A stretch of 64,000 nucleotides of DNA from Hyphomicrobiaceae bacterium. GTDB taxonomy: Bacteria > Pseudomonadota > Alphaproteobacteria > Rhizobiales > Hyphomicrobiaceae. The notes under the pieces are model-generated. The model ran no database searches and was not told the DNA's origin. It was given only the letters and a program-made list of their open reading frames with translations. Shown here in pieces: positions 42,328 to 51,821 of the stretch. A program made the position numbers and the translations under genes. The stretch covers positions 310,001 through 374,000 of the forward strand of contig JACKJH010000003.1 of the NCBI GenBank assembly GCA_020638055.1, read 5' to 3'. Positions within the stretch are counted from its first letter, which is position 1; every line of letters starts with the position of its first letter.

Positions 42328-45042
42328 CTATCCGCACTTTGAAAAACTACAGTCCCGGCAGGTCCAGCAGCCTTCCACCAAGGCGAGATTGGGCGAGGAG
42401 CAACGCTGGCAGAACCGGGTTGGAGGAGGTCGGACTTGCCTGTGCACGCCAGGCGTTCGCAAAACCGCGGAAGCTGTTGGCAGGCCGCTGGTATCTGCCA
42501 CGAGTGTATGTGCCCCACGTGTATCTGCCCCACGTGCCGCGCTTGAAGCCGAACCGGTGTTCGCAGACATTGCGGCATTTGCTGGACTATCAAGCGCATG
42601 CCCCGTATCCCCCAGTTTCTGTATTTGAACCACGTCCAAGGTAGGTTCTTCTCCGGGCCTCTCATTCACAAACAATCCAGCACCGCTTGTTCCCGCGCCG
42701 TCGATAAACCCAGTCTCGATCATGTGACGCTCAATGACGTCGCCAATAGCCGCCAGCAGACTTGGCACGTATCGCCCGCCGATCCATTGCCCGCCTTGCG
42801 GATCAAACACCGCCTTCAATTCTTCCGCCACGAAGGTGACATCTCCTCCACGCCGGAAAACAGCGGAAATCATCCGTGTAAGCGCGACAGTCCAGGCATA
42901 GTGCTCCAGGTTGCGCGTGTTGATGAAGATTTCGAACGGCCGGCGACGACCGCCCACTTCGATGTCGTTCAGCGTAACGTAGATGGCATGGTCGCTTGCA
43001 GGCCATTTCAATTTATAGGTGACACCGGAAAGCGCAGCCTCCCGTTCAAGAGGTTTGGACATATAGACGACATCGCCGGCCATCGCGCCAGCAGCCCCAC
43101 GCGCCGAGTGCGGTGTCTGTAGAACTGAGGTGGTGGCAGGGTTGACCTGTTCGGCCAATCGCGCAGCCCCTGCGGATTTGGTGTTGTGGCTAGGCTGCAC
43201 TGCATCCGCCGGATCGGCACCTCCCGCACCAGAAAATACCTGCTCGCCAGAAGCCACCTGCTCATTGGCGCTGCTCCCGCCGGGATCGACGTCGCGTTCG
43301 AGCACCGCACCGCGTACGGCAGTTGGCCGGTAGGTCGTACAACCCTTGAGGCCGAGTTTGTCCGCTTCCAGGTAGACCGCCTCGAAATCAGCAAACGCCA
43401 TATCGACAGGCACATTGATTGTCTTGGAGATCGCACCATCGATGTGGCGCTGTAGCGCGGCCTGCATGGCCAGATGTGCACCAGGAGCCAGATCTGCAGC
43501 GCGCACGAACGCCTCAGGCAGGCTGGCTTCCGATCCAGCATCCCGGCCCATTGCTGGATGCAGGCGGCGGTAGGTTGCGTAGGCGAAGTCCTCCACCGTC
43601 AGTTCCTGCCTGGTACCATCCGGGCCAAGCACATGGCGATGATAGTGCCAGTCGAACACCGGCTCGATGCCGCTCGAAACGTTGCCGGCCAGCAGCGAAG
43701 TGGTTCCCGTCGGCGCAATGGATGTCAGGCAGCCATTGCGCAAACCTTGCTTGTCAATTAACCGCCGGGTCTTGCCATCAAGCCTTGCGACCATCGGGGC
43801 GGCAAGTATGGCGTCACGGTCATACAGGGGGAATGCACCCTTCTTGGCGGCAAGTTTGGCGCTGGTACGATAGGCCTCCCGTTGAATTATCTGCATCCAG
43901 CGCTTCGCAGCGTCCCGCGCCGCCGCACTGTCATAGCGCAGACCGACAAAAATGAGCGCATCTGCAAGCCCCGTGATGCCAAGCCCCAATCGTCTCTTGG
44001 CCTGCGCCTGCTGGCGCTGGGCTTCAAGCGGATAGCGTGAAATGTCGATGATGTTGTCCAGAAAACGAATTGCCGTAGCCACGCGCTTTGCAAGCCATTC
44101 TTCATCAAGCCGGGCATCAGGCGTGAACGCGTCACGGACCAGCGCGGCAAGGTTGATGGAGCCCAAAAGACACGCCCCGTAAGGAGGCAGCGGTTGCTCA
44201 CCACAAGGGTTGGTGGCGCTGATCGTCTCGCAGTATGACAGGTTGTTGGCAGCGTTGATGCGATCAATGAAGATGACGCCAGGTTCGGCGTAATCATAGG
44301 TCGCTCGCATAATCCGCATCCAAAGGTCGCGCGCGCGCACAGTACGGTAGATCTTTCCCTCAAAAACGAGGTTCCAGTCCCGGTCGGTTCTGACGGCGGA
44401 TAAGAATGCGTCACTGGCCATCACCGAAAGATTGAAATTCTCAAGATGGCCAGCCTTCGCCTTGGCGTCGATGAAGGCTTCGATATCGGGGTGGTCGGCG
44501 CGCATGGTCGCCATCATCGCTCCGCGCCGCGCGCCGGCAGACATGATCGTGCGGCACATCGCGTCCCACACCGCCATGAAACTGACCGGACCTGAAGCAT
44601 CCGCTCCAATCGAACGCACCAGCGCTCCACGCGGCCGCAGTGTGGAAAAATCCATGCCCACGCCACCACCGGCCTGCATGGTCAGGGCGGCTTCCTTCAC
44701 ACTCTCGAAAATACCGCTGAGGTCATCGGGAATTGTCCCCATGACGAAACAGTTGAACAAGGTGACCTCACGCCCGGTGCCAGCCCCTGCCAGGATCCGC
44801 CCGGCAGGCAAAAAGCTCAGGTCCGCCATCGCATCGAAGAATTTTTGCCGCCAGCGGGCGCGGCGCTTATCGCCCTTTTCAGCGCTCGCGGCAGCTTCAG
44901 CCACACGCGCAAAGGTGTCTGCCAGATTACGATCGCCAGACCCGTCAGGACGTTTCAGACGATATTTGCCCCGCCAGATCTCCTCGGCAATCGGCGCTGG
45001 CATAGCGATGTCGTCGCGTTCTGGAGGCAGGGTTGCGGACAT
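42328..45042 (-). CDS. nrdJ: Adenosylcobalamin-dependent (class II) ribonucleotide reductase
   Basis: A 904-residue class II RNR that reduces ribonucleotides with a B12 radical, independent of oxygen. Landmarks are FNCFVMGTIPDDL, GGGVGMDFSTLRPRGA, the active-site ATNPCGEQPLPPYGACLLGS and the substrate loop APTGTTSLLAGNVSSGIEPV. There is no ATP-cone at the N-terminus. After the barrel, an Ala/Ser-rich linker and a second folded region lead to a C-terminal zinc-ribbon-like tail CQRC ... CWTCRDCSFSKCG, which likely carries the shuttle cysteines for thioredoxin. The ATG at 45042 is used; a TTG at 45057 is possible. No cobalamin riboswitch was recognised upstream. Confidence 0.95.
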   Translation of the reverse strand: MSATLPPERDDIAMPAPIAEEIWRGKYRLKRPDGSGDRNLADTFARVAEAAASAEKGDKRRARWRQKFFDAMADLSFLPAGRILAGAGTGREVTLFNCFVMGTIPDDLSGIFESVKEAALTMQAGGGVGMDFSTLRPRGALVRSIGADASGPVSFMAVWDAMCRTIMSAGARRGAMMATMRADHPDIEAFIDAKAKAGHLENFNLSVMASDAFLSAVRTDRDWNLVFEGKIYRTVRARDLWMRIMRATYDYAEPGVIFIDRINAANNLSYCETISATNPCGEQPLPPYGACLLGSINLAALVRDAFTPDARLDEEWLAKRVATAIRFLDNIIDISRYPLEAQRQQAQAKRRLGLGITGLADALIFVGLRYDSAAARDAAKRWMQIIQREAYRTSAKLAAKKGAFPLYDRDAILAAPMVARLDGKTRRLIDKQGLRNGCLTSIAPTGTTSLLAGNVSSGIEPVFDWHYHRHVLGPDGTRQELTVEDFAYATYRRLHPAMGRDAGSEASLPEAFVRAADLAPGAHLAMQAALQRHIDGAISKTINVPVDMAFADFEAVYLEADKLGLKGCTTYRPTAVRGAVLERDVDPGGSSANEQVASGEQVFSGAGGADPADAVQPSHNTKSAGAARLAEQVNPATTSVLQTPHSARGAAGAMAGDVVYMSKPLEREAALSGVTYKLKWPASDHAIYVTLNDIEVGGRRRPFEIFINTRNLEHYAWTVALTRMISAVFRRGGDVTFVAEELKAVFDPQGGQWIGGRYVPSLLAAIGDVIERHMIETGFIDGAGTSGAGLFVNERPGEEPTLDVVQIQKLGDTGHALDSPANAAMSANTGSASSAARGADTRGAHTLVADTSGLPTASAVLRTPGVHRQVRPPPTRFCQRCSSPNLALVEGCWTCRDCSFSKCG

Positions 45043-45221
45043 AGTGGGCAAATCCAAACTGAACCTACGAAAGTGCGAGCGCTGGATTTGGTGCGATGTT
45101 CCAAAATCTAAAGCGCCTCACCGCCAAACATAGGTCAGAAACACCCAACAGTCAATAAATGTTCCTATTTAGTTCTGTATTTGTTTTTAAGTATTAGTTG
45201 ACGCCTTGCAACCATGCGGGC

Positions 45222-45986
45222 TCACGTATCTCCGGCCGATGAATGTTGGTCTTCCGAGTCGGGGAGATCTGCATTTTTCGCACGCGCTTCAGCAACGAGC
45301 CGCGCAGTTGCTGTTTCGATGCGGTCCTGAAGCACATGGCGGAACGCGGCCCGCGGCAGATCTCCGGGAATCGGCTCTAGGAACTCGACAATAATGGTAC
45401 CTGGGTATCGTATCAGCCGTCGCCGCGGCCAGAACAGCCCGGAATTCAACGCAAGCGGAATGCAAGGTACCTTAAGCGCTTCGTAGATTGCGACCACGCC
45501 CGGCTTGTAGTCCGGTGCCGCATCAGGCGCACGGCGTGTGCCCTCTGGAAAAATTACAACCTCGCGTCCGGCGCCAACGCGGTCCTTGGCGTCAGCGATA
45601 AGCCGTTTCAATGCCGAAGGACCGCGCTCACGCTGAACGAAAATGTGCTGAAACTTATGGCTGAACCAGCCGTAGAATGGGATCCATCCAAGCTCTGCCT
45701 TCATCACCATGGCGGGATCGCGAAAAAGCGTGATGAGCGCGAACGTGTCCCAGGCAGACTGATGCTTCGAAGCGATAAGGACCGGTCCCTCAGGCTTGTG
45801 CTCCCTGCCACGAACTTCAAACTTTGTGCCGACAATCAAGCGTAGCCAGAACAGCGAGGCGTAGGCATGGGCCTTCAAACCGGCCATCGCCCAACGGCGC
45901 GGCCCAAACAGCAGTGGCGAGCCTATAATGAGGAACAGAGCCGTGTTGACGTAGAAGACGATGGCGAAAAGGATTGATCGTAGCAT
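45222..45986 (-). CDS. plsC: 1-acyl-sn-glycerol-3-phosphate acyltransferase
   Basis: A 254-residue membrane-associated acyltransferase making phosphatidic acid. An N-terminal hydrophobic segment (ILFAIVFYVNTALFLIIGSP) anchors it. The HX4D motif is SKHQSAWDTF, and the EGTR motif is VVIFPEGTRRAPD. These are the catalytic and phosphate-binding signatures of the PlsC family. It lies between nrdJ and the tandem repeat array, transcribed on the minus strand; the DUF218 gene is upstream on the same strand. Confidence 0.95.
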   Translation of the reverse strand: MLRSILFAIVFYVNTALFLIIGSPLLFGPRRWAMAGLKAHAYASLFWLRLIVGTKFEVRGREHKPEGPVLIASKHQSAWDTFALITLFRDPAMVMKAELGWIPFYGWFSHKFQHIFVQRERGPSALKRLIADAKDRVGAGREVVIFPEGTRRAPDAAPDYKPGVVAIYEALKVPCIPLALNSGLFWPRRRLIRYPGTIIVEFLEPIPGDLPRAAFRHVLQDRIETATARLVAEARAKNADLPDSEDQHSSAGDT

Positions 45987-46021
45987 TGCGCGAAAGCTTC
46001 ATCCCGGCTGCGAGGGTGCTC

Positions 46022-46314
46022 AGAGCATGTTTAGCTGAAGTGTGCAGCGGTTCAGCGTGAAAAACATGGCTCCAGACTAAAGAGCATGTTTAGCTGAAGT
46101 GTGCAGCGGTTCAGCGTGAAAAACATGGCTCCAGACTAAAGAGCATGTTTAGCTGAAGTGTGCAGCGGTTCAGCGTGAAAAACATGCTCCAGACTAAAGA
46201 GAGAGCATGTTTAGCTGAAGTGTGCAGCGGTTCGGCGTGAAAAATATGCTCCAGACGAAAGAGAGAGCATGTTTAGCTGAAGTGGACACCGGTTCGTCGA
46301 AGAAAATGCGCTAG
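46022..46314. repeat. Five tandem units of a family 2-like repeat, last unit a hybrid with family 1
   Basis: Five head-to-tail units of about 59-63 bp, each beginning AGAGCATGTTTAGCTGAAGT. Units 1-4 continue GTGCAGCGGTTC(A/G)GCGTGAAAAA. Unit 5 switches after GAAGT to GGACACCGGTTCGTCGAAGAAAATGCG, which is family 1. The end of the array contributes the stop codon of the minus-strand DUF218 gene. Confidence 0.95.
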
Positions 46315-46964
46315 AAGGCTGCCCGTAAAGTGGTGTCGCCATCTGTTACGGTGCCAGCGCTCGATTGCCAAGGATCCAATGCGCGCGGTGTCGCCAGGCG
46401 AACAGCAACGGGAAGGAACTTAACGTATTCTGCAAGCAGGACCCGGGCTGTGCCTAAGTGCAGCCACCAGGCATCCTTGGCAAAACGGCTTGGCACAACC
46501 GGGTGCTGAATGATTTCAAGTTCTGGCATCGCGAGCGCAAACTCTGCCGTGGAGCGCGGCATATGAAAGTTCGATGTCACCAATACGATACTCTTGAAAC
46601 CGTGTTTGGCGACCCACGCCTTTGCCTCACGTGCATTGCCCCGCGTGTCCAGTGCCTTTGTGTCGACATCGACACAGCACTCCAGACGTTCCGCCGGCAA
46701 ACGCGTGATGCGAATGAGGTCAGCCTGTGACACACGAGGATTGACGCCTGTAATAAAGAGCCGCTTGCCGTTACCCTTCTCCAAAAGGCGTGCCCCCTCA
46801 GCGATGCGAAACTCAGCACCGGTCACAACGACGATGGCGTCTGCTGCGGGCACTTCGCTCGCCGGTTCTCGCGTGGCAAGGCCCGCGAAAACAAAAAAGC
46901 CAAGCACCAACACCGAGGCGGAAATCGCCGCGAGCGTTATCAGTACCCGGCTAAATCTGCTCAT
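46311..46964 (-). CDS. YdcF/ElyC-type DUF218 membrane protein
   Basis: A 217-residue protein with one N-terminal membrane helix (VLITLAAISASVLVLGFFVF) and a DUF218 domain. The family motifs are DAIVVVTGAEFRIAEGARLL, FITGVNP, DTRGNAREAKAWV and VLVTSNFHMPRS. DUF218 proteins such as ElyC and SanA affect envelope integrity; the biochemical activity is unknown. ATG at 46964 chosen over a TTG at 46976. The stop codon lies in the edge of the tandem repeat array, so the C-terminus may have been altered by repeat insertion. Confidence 0.88.
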   Translation of the reverse strand: MSRFSRVLITLAAISASVLVLGFFVFAGLATREPASEVPAADAIVVVTGAEFRIAEGARLLEKGNGKRLFITGVNPRVSQADLIRITRLPAERLECCVDVDTKALDTRGNAREAKAWVAKHGFKSIVLVTSNFHMPRSTAEFALAMPELEIIQHPVVPSRFAKDAWWLHLGTARVLLAEYVKFLPVAVRLATPRALDPWQSSAGTVTDGDTTLRAAF

Positions 46965-47311
46965 ATCAGCAACCAATCCGGTTCATAGCAAACAGATGCA
47001 CACGGAACGAGAGGCCGGTAGACCTCGGCGCGTGCCCGCATGGCAGACGAAAAATCTGTAATCGAGCAAAAAAGTGCCGCCCGACGAAATGTCGTTTGCG
47101 GCCCTACGATTTCAACCCACCCGAGTAGCACTCTAGCCGATCAGGACCAAACAGTCACAAGTGTAACCTTTGCTTCAATAAGATATTCAAGTTGAATTTT
47201 TGCAAGATAACAGGGCGTTATAAATCCGCACTGCGAAAGTGGGTGAATAAATGCGCGCGCACTTTCAATACATTGACGCCGGGCTTTGCTCCAAGCATCT
47301 GCAAAACACGT
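46965..47311 (-). other. Intergenic region between ftsX and the DUF218 gene
   Basis: About 347 bases with no convincing gene. It must hold the promoter of the DUF218 gene. The part near 47150-47230 is AT-rich. No terminator of canonical form was recognised. Confidence 0.35.
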
Positions 47312-48403
47312 TTATTCTCGGGCATTCAGAATGCCGAACACCCCGAGGCGCGAGGTTATCATGCAAAGTGTGGCAATGATGAAAACGACAATAATCAATA
47401 AGACATAGCCGGCTGCATCAAGCGTTCCCGCTCCAATCAGGCGATGCATTTCCGCCATCGTCACTGCACCACCGCCAAGCAGACGTACGACCCATGGCAT
47501 GGCGAAGAAAACCGCCATGGCAGAAACGGCTCCAATCAGCCCGGCTCGTATCCCCAGACGCAGGAAATGTTTCTCGAACTCGCGCGCGATGAATTTATCG
47601 GTCGCACCCACGAAATGCAGAACTTCCACGATCTCACGGTTGGAGGCCATTGAGCTTTTGGTAGCCGACACGATGATGGCGGTTGTCGCCGCACCTACGA
47701 GCAATAGGATTGTCAAGCCGCCAAGAGCAAACGACCGCGTGACAGTGCGGATTTGGCGCTGCCATTGTCGGTGGTCATCGAGTGATACGCCTTGGAAAGT
47801 TTTTTCTAGACGAGATCTCACGGCATCCAGGTTGGGCGGGTTCGTCCGGTCTAGTTCCACGGCGATCAGCCGCGGGATCGGCAGAGCCTTCCAGGCATCG
47901 GAGCTGCCAAGCCATGGCTCCAGCATTGCACCTGACTGGTCCAGCGAAAGGATCCTGATGGCGCTGATGCCGGTTTCTGCGCTAAGTGCGGCGGCAACGT
48001 CTGCGGTCGATTTTTCGGCATCGACGCCTTCGCGAGGCTCTACTTGAACCGTGACCTCGCTTGCGATGTCGTTCATCCAGGCTGCGGCGGACTGGTTCAT
48101 CATGTACCAAGCGCCCGCGGTCAGGCAGGCCAGGAAGCACATGATGGAAATAACCAGCGTCAGAGAGCTTCCCGCCACCGAATCCGGTGGCACGATCGGC
48201 GCATGCGACCGTTTCTGATCCTGCAAAACCGGCTGCGGCGTGTCATAGGAGCCGCGTAGATCCGGCGGTGGCATTGTTGTGTTCAGACGCGCCGGCTGGG
48301 TGACAGGCCCCGTCACAACATCCTCATAGGGGTCGTAATTCCCGCCCGAGCCAGGTTGACGAGGCATCGGCCGGCCGGTCGGTGTGTCAGACGATGCGGA
48401 CAT
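47312..48403 (-). CDS. ftsX: Cell division protein FtsX
   Basis: A 363-residue permease-like protein of the FtsEX complex, which in bacteria controls peptidoglycan hydrolases at the septum. A long Pro/Gly-rich cytoplasmic N-terminus (about 85 residues) is followed by helix 1 (LTLVISIMCFLACLTAGAWY), a periplasmic loop of about 110 residues, and three more helices ending DAAGYVLLIIVVFIIATLCM. Its ATG overlaps the ftsE 3' end by 17 bp, so the pair is translationally coupled. Confidence 0.93.
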   Translation of the reverse strand: MSASSDTPTGRPMPRQPGSGGNYDPYEDVVTGPVTQPARLNTTMPPPDLRGSYDTPQPVLQDQKRSHAPIVPPDSVAGSSLTLVISIMCFLACLTAGAWYMMNQSAAAWMNDIASEVTVQVEPREGVDAEKSTADVAAALSAETGISAIRILSLDQSGAMLEPWLGSSDAWKALPIPRLIAVELDRTNPPNLDAVRSRLEKTFQGVSLDDHRQWQRQIRTVTRSFALGGLTILLLVGAATTAIIVSATKSSMASNREIVEVLHFVGATDKFIAREFEKHFLRLGIRAGLIGAVSAMAVFFAMPWVVRLLGGGAVTMAEMHRLIGAGTLDAAGYVLLIIVVFIIATLCMITSRLGVFGILNARE

Positions 48404-49043
48404 TGCCCTCGTGTAGCTCCAAGCGGGGCGCCTTGAACTGGCGCATCAATTGATGGTCATGGGTCGCGATCAAAACAGAGGTTCCAAGCCGGTTCAGTTC
48501 GATGAACAGCCGCAACAGACGCCGCGCCATCTGCGGGTCAACGTTGCCGGTCGGTTCGTCGGCCAACAATAACTCGGGCTTTCCGATCACCGCCCGGGCA
48601 ATCGCCGCGCGTTGCTTTTCACCGCCAGACAGGACCGACGGGTAGGCGTGCATGCGGTGTCCAAGGCCAACCCATTGCAGCAGATCTGTGACGTCTTCGC
48701 GATAATCGCCAATCCGCTTGCCGATAACCCTAAGCGGCAGCGCCACGTTTTCCCAGGTCGTTAGGTGATCGAGCAGCCTGAAGTCTTGGAAAACGATGCC
48801 AATCCGGCGGCGGAGCTGGGCGCGTTTTTTGGTGGTGACGTGGCTGACGTCCTGGTTGAACATCTCAATCCCGCCACTTGTCGGATGGATCGACATGAAC
48901 AACAAACGCAGCAGCGACGTTTTGCCGGCGCCTGACGGGCCGGTCAGAAAGTGGAACGAGCCGGGTCGGAGGTGGAAGTTCACTTCCGTGAGCACCTCAG
49001 GGCCAGTATCGTATTTGAGTGCGACGTTATTGAGCCGGATCAC
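48387..49043 (-). CDS. ftsE: Cell division ATP-binding protein FtsE
   Basis: A 218-residue ABC ATPase. Walker A is GPSGAGKTSLL, the Q-loop is IGIVFQDFRLLDHLT, the signature is LSGGEKQRAAIARAVIGKP, and Walker B is LLLADEPTGNVDP with the switch His in LIATHDHQL. All match FtsE closely. It energises FtsX. GTG start; a hypoxanthine phosphoribosyltransferase gene is divergent upstream. Confidence 0.96.
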   Translation of the reverse strand: MIRLNNVALKYDTGPEVLTEVNFHLRPGSFHFLTGPSGAGKTSLLRLLFMSIHPTSGGIEMFNQDVSHVTTKKRAQLRRRIGIVFQDFRLLDHLTTWENVALPLRVIGKRIGDYREDVTDLLQWVGLGHRMHAYPSVLSGGEKQRAAIARAVIGKPELLLADEPTGNVDPQMARRLLRLFIELNRLGTSVLIATHDHQLMRQFKAPRLELHEGNVRIV

Positions 49044-49349
49044 GGGTTTGAAACAGTCTCAGGGCTGGAGTTTCATTTTGTGGGTCCTTATATCAGCAAT
49101 GGAAGTGGTTGGACGCCACCGGCGATCAATCGGCCAGGAATGTGGCGGGCTCGTGGGACGACAATTGCTCGAACCTACAAAGCCCATTTTCTGGACAGAC
49201 AGTCCGCACCATGCCTACCCCTTTGCAGAGTGTGAGCTTGACCGGGCCCACCTGCCATTTTCAGGTCTCTCGATGCCGTTACCAAGTGCGATTGGCAAGA
49301 GGGCAGAGCAATTGCGCATTGGATAACGGTTTGAGCAGGAGATGAGGTC
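49044..49349. other. Divergent region between ftsE and hpt
   Basis: About 306 bases separating ftsE (minus) from hpt (plus). It should hold both promoters. No repeats, riboswitch or extra gene was recognised. Confidence 0.35.
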
Positions 49350-49907
49350 TTGGCCATTTCTGAAGTCCTTAACCAGAATGAATCGCTGGATGTAGTGTAT
49401 GCGGCGGATGTCATTTCGGCGCGTCTTGAGGAACTGGCCCGCGAAATTTCCAGCGCCGAAGACGATCAACTTCTGGTCATCGCCGTACTCAAAGGCAGCT
49501 TTGTGTTCGCTGCCGATCTCATCCGTGCGCTCCACCGGGCCGGAGCGTCACCGGAAGTCGATTTCATTACGCTGTCAAGTTACCGAAAAAGCCGAGTTTC
49601 AATCGGCTCGGTCCAGATTTTGCGTGACGTCGAGATGGACGTTCGGGACCGAAGCGTATTGCTCGTCGATGACGTGCTTGATTCGGGGCGGACATTGGCC
49701 TTCGCAAAGGATCTAATGGCGGCCCGCGGCGCGCGCTCAATCCGCACCTGCGTACTGCTCAACAAGCAAACCGAACGTGCCGTCGACATCGCCGCGGATT
49801 ATTGCGCCTTCATGTGCGAGGACGCATTCATGGTCGGCTATGGCATGGATGTCGCGCACCGGTTCCGGGAACTTCCTTATGTCGGCCGCATCGTCAAACG
49901 GCCTTGA
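49350..49907 (+). CDS. hpt: Hypoxanthine phosphoribosyltransferase
   Basis: A 185-residue purine-salvage enzyme that makes IMP (or GMP) from hypoxanthine/guanine and PRPP. The PRPP-binding motif is VLLVDDVLDSGRTLAFA (near 106), with LVIAVLKGSFVFAADLIRAL upstream and DYCAFMCEDAFMVGYGMD downstream, all typical of bacterial HPRT. The start is a TTG with GGAG and GAGG upstream; no in-frame ATG precedes the conserved core, so the TTG is likely real. Confidence 0.94.
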   Translation: MAISEVLNQNESLDVVYAADVISARLEELAREISSAEDDQLLVIAVLKGSFVFAADLIRALHRAGASPEVDFITLSSYRKSRVSIGSVQILRDVEMDVRDRSVLLVDDVLDSGRTLAFAKDLMAARGARSIRTCVLLNKQTERAVDIAADYCAFMCEDAFMVGYGMDVAHRFRELPYVGRIVKRP

Positions 49908-50133
49908 TCTCCGCCGTTCCCTATCACCATGCGGCATGCGGTTGGCAGTGCTATCGCCAACTCCGGCGGTGCCGTAATTCGAATATGCCCGGATTATGTA
50001 CGTGGCGCTTCTCAATTTGGCGCCCATGACGCGGCAACAAACAATTTCTTTCCTCTTTCAATCATCGCTGGCACAGTTTCCAAGTCGGCACGGCTGAACT
50101 GGCATTTGCCGGGGCCCGATGAAGGATGAAAAG

Positions 50134-50493
50134 ATGGCAGAGATATTGATTGCAGATGACGACGAGGCGACACGATCTTTTGCTTCGCGCGCGCTGTCTG
50201 GGGATGGCCACAACGTTTTGGAAGTCGAAAATGGAAAGCGCGCCTTATCGCAAATCCAATCGAGACATTTCGATGTTCTTGTGAGCGATCTGGATATGCC
50301 AGAGCTTGATGGCATAGGCTTGGCGGCTCATGTCACGACACACCATCCAAGCCTCAAAGTGCTGCTCATCTCAGGGCTGGGCGATGAGCTCAGGCGGGCA
50401 GCGGGCTTCGACAAAAACAAACTGGCAACGCTTTCCAAACCTTTCACCTTGGAACAATTGAGAGCGGCGGTTCGCGCTCTTCTTGCGCGGTGA
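50134..50493 (+). CDS. Single-domain response regulator, CpdR-like
   Basis: A 119-residue stand-alone receiver domain. The acidic pocket is IADDDEATR, the phospho-acceptor Asp is in VLVSDLDMPELDG (near residue 50), the Thr/Ser is in VLLISGL, and the Lys is in TLSKPFTLEQL. Length and motif spacing match CpdR, the ClpXP-adaptor regulator of cell-cycle proteolysis in alphaproteobacteria, but other single-domain regulators look similar, so I do not assign the symbol. The ATG at 50134 follows AAGGATG. No output domain is present. Confidence 0.88.
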   Translation: MAEILIADDDEATRSFASRALSGDGHNVLEVENGKRALSQIQSRHFDVLVSDLDMPELDGIGLAAHVTTHHPSLKVLLISGLGDELRRAAGFDKNKLATLSKPFTLEQLRAAVRALLAR

Positions 50494-50539
50494 GTGTGCA
50501 AAACCCGCAAGCCGCCATGCAAGAACGGCAACTGTTGCT

Positions 50540-50737
50540 AAAGCATTTTCCGAGGAAGTGGATACCGGTTCGTCGCAGAAAATGCGACCAAACAAGATGC
50601 CAGAGCGCTGATCCGATTCCATCGGATCGGAATGCGCTCTAAAGCATTTTCCGACGAAGTGGACACCGGTTCGTCGCAGAAAATGCGACCAAACAAGATG
50701 CCAGAGCGCTGATCCGATTCCATCGGATCAGCGCTCT
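50540..50737. repeat. Two tandem family 1 palindromes
   Basis: Two complete units with AACAAGATGCCAGAGCGCTGATCC as the variant second hairpin. The first unit has GAGGAAGTGGATACC in place of GACGAAGTGGACACC. They lie between the receiver gene and the moaA stop, between convergent genes. Confidence 0.94.
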
Positions 50738-50783
50738 GGCGCGTGCACAATTCGTAACTGCGCATTTGCAAAGTGCCAGCCGG

Positions 50784-51821
50784 TTAACCGCCCGTCACGC
50801 TCATGTGGCGCGCAACAGCCGGCTTGTTTCGCCCCCGCTCTATAATGAAGTCATGCCCCTTTGGCTTTTTCGCAATAGCCGCATCGATGGCGTCATATAG
50901 CGCTGCATCATCGACATTGGCTCGCAACGGCGCGCGAAGGTCGGCTGCATCATCGCGGCCAAGGCACATGTAAAGCGTGCCCGTGCACGTCAAGCGGACC
51001 CGATTGCAGCTTTCGCAGAAATTATGCGTCATTGGAGTGATGAACCCGATGCGGCCGCCGGTTTCTTTCACCCGCACATAGCGCGCCGGCCCCCCGGTTT
51101 TGTAGTCAATGTCTTCCAGCGTAAAGCGATCCATCAATCGCGCGCGCACGATCGACAGTGGCAGATACTGATCCGTGCGGTCGCCGTCGATGTCGCCCAG
51201 CGGCATCGTTTCGATTAACGTCAGGTCCGCCCCGCGCCCATGCGCGAAACGAACCATCTCCTCAAACTCATCCTCGTTGACGCCCTTCAAAGCCACGGCA
51301 TTGAACTTCAGCCGGATACCAGCTTTCTCGGCCGCTTCGACGCCGTCCATAACGGTGTTGAAATCGCCCCAACGGGTGATGGCTTTAAAAAGGTCGGGTT
51401 TTAGAGTGTCCAACGAGATGTTGATGCGTTCAACGCCACACGCTTTCAGATCGTTCGCATAGCGCGGCAACTGGCTGCCGTTTGTGGTGAGTGTCAGTTC
51501 TTCCAACTGGCCGCTATCGAGATGCCGCGAAAGCGCTTTGAACAGCCACATGATGTTTTTGCGGACGAGCGGTTCGCCACCGGTGATGCGCAGCTTTGCT
51601 ACGCCCTTTGCAACGAATGCCGAACACAGACGATCAAGCTCTTCAAGCGACAGCAGATCGCGCTTAGGTAGAAACGTCATGTGTTCCGACATGCAATAGA
51701 CGCAGCGGAAATCGCATCGGTCGGTTACCGAAACCCTGAGGTAGGTGACCGGCCGTCCGAACGGGTCGATCAACTCTGAAGAAGGGAGTTGCGCAATGGT
51801 CGAAACGGCGTCGGTTTGCAT
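50784..51821 (-). CDS. moaA: GTP 3',8-cyclase, molybdopterin biosynthesis
   Basis: A 345-residue radical-SAM enzyme that starts molybdopterin synthesis. The N-terminal cluster motif is RCDFRCVYCMSEHM (CxxxCxxC). The second, GTP-binding cluster is CESCNRVRLTCTGTLYMC. The C-terminus ends in the conserved Gly-Gly (SVTGG), which is needed for activity. ATG at 51821 preferred over an in-frame TTG at 51839. It is divergent from the formate dehydrogenase locus, whose catalytic subunit needs this cofactor, so the shared upstream region may coordinate the two. Confidence 0.96.
   Translation of the reverse strand: MQTDAVSTIAQLPSSELIDPFGRPVTYLRVSVTDRCDFRCVYCMSEHMTFLPKRDLLSLEELDRLCSAFVAKGVAKLRITGGEPLVRKNIMWLFKALSRHLDSGQLEELTLTTNGSQLPRYANDLKACGVERINISLDTLKPDLFKAITRWGDFNTVMDGVEAAEKAGIRLKFNAVALKGVNEDEFEEMVRFAHGRGADLTLIETMPLGDIDGDRTDQYLPLSIVRARLMDRFTLEDIDYKTGGPARYVRVKETGGRIGFITPMTHNFCESCNRVRLTCTGTLYMCLGRDDAADLRAPLRANVDDAALYDAIDAAIAKKPKGHDFIIERGRNKPAVARHMSVTGG

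Noticed and set aside
42060..45221. Cobalamin riboswitch near the class II ribonucleotide reductase
   Set aside because: I could not find the B12-box consensus upstream of the start, and the 180-base leader is too short for a complete aptamer plus platform.
46022..46314. Tandem repeats considered as a CRISPR array
   Set aside because: Units are contiguous near-identical copies with no unique spacers and no cas genes nearby.
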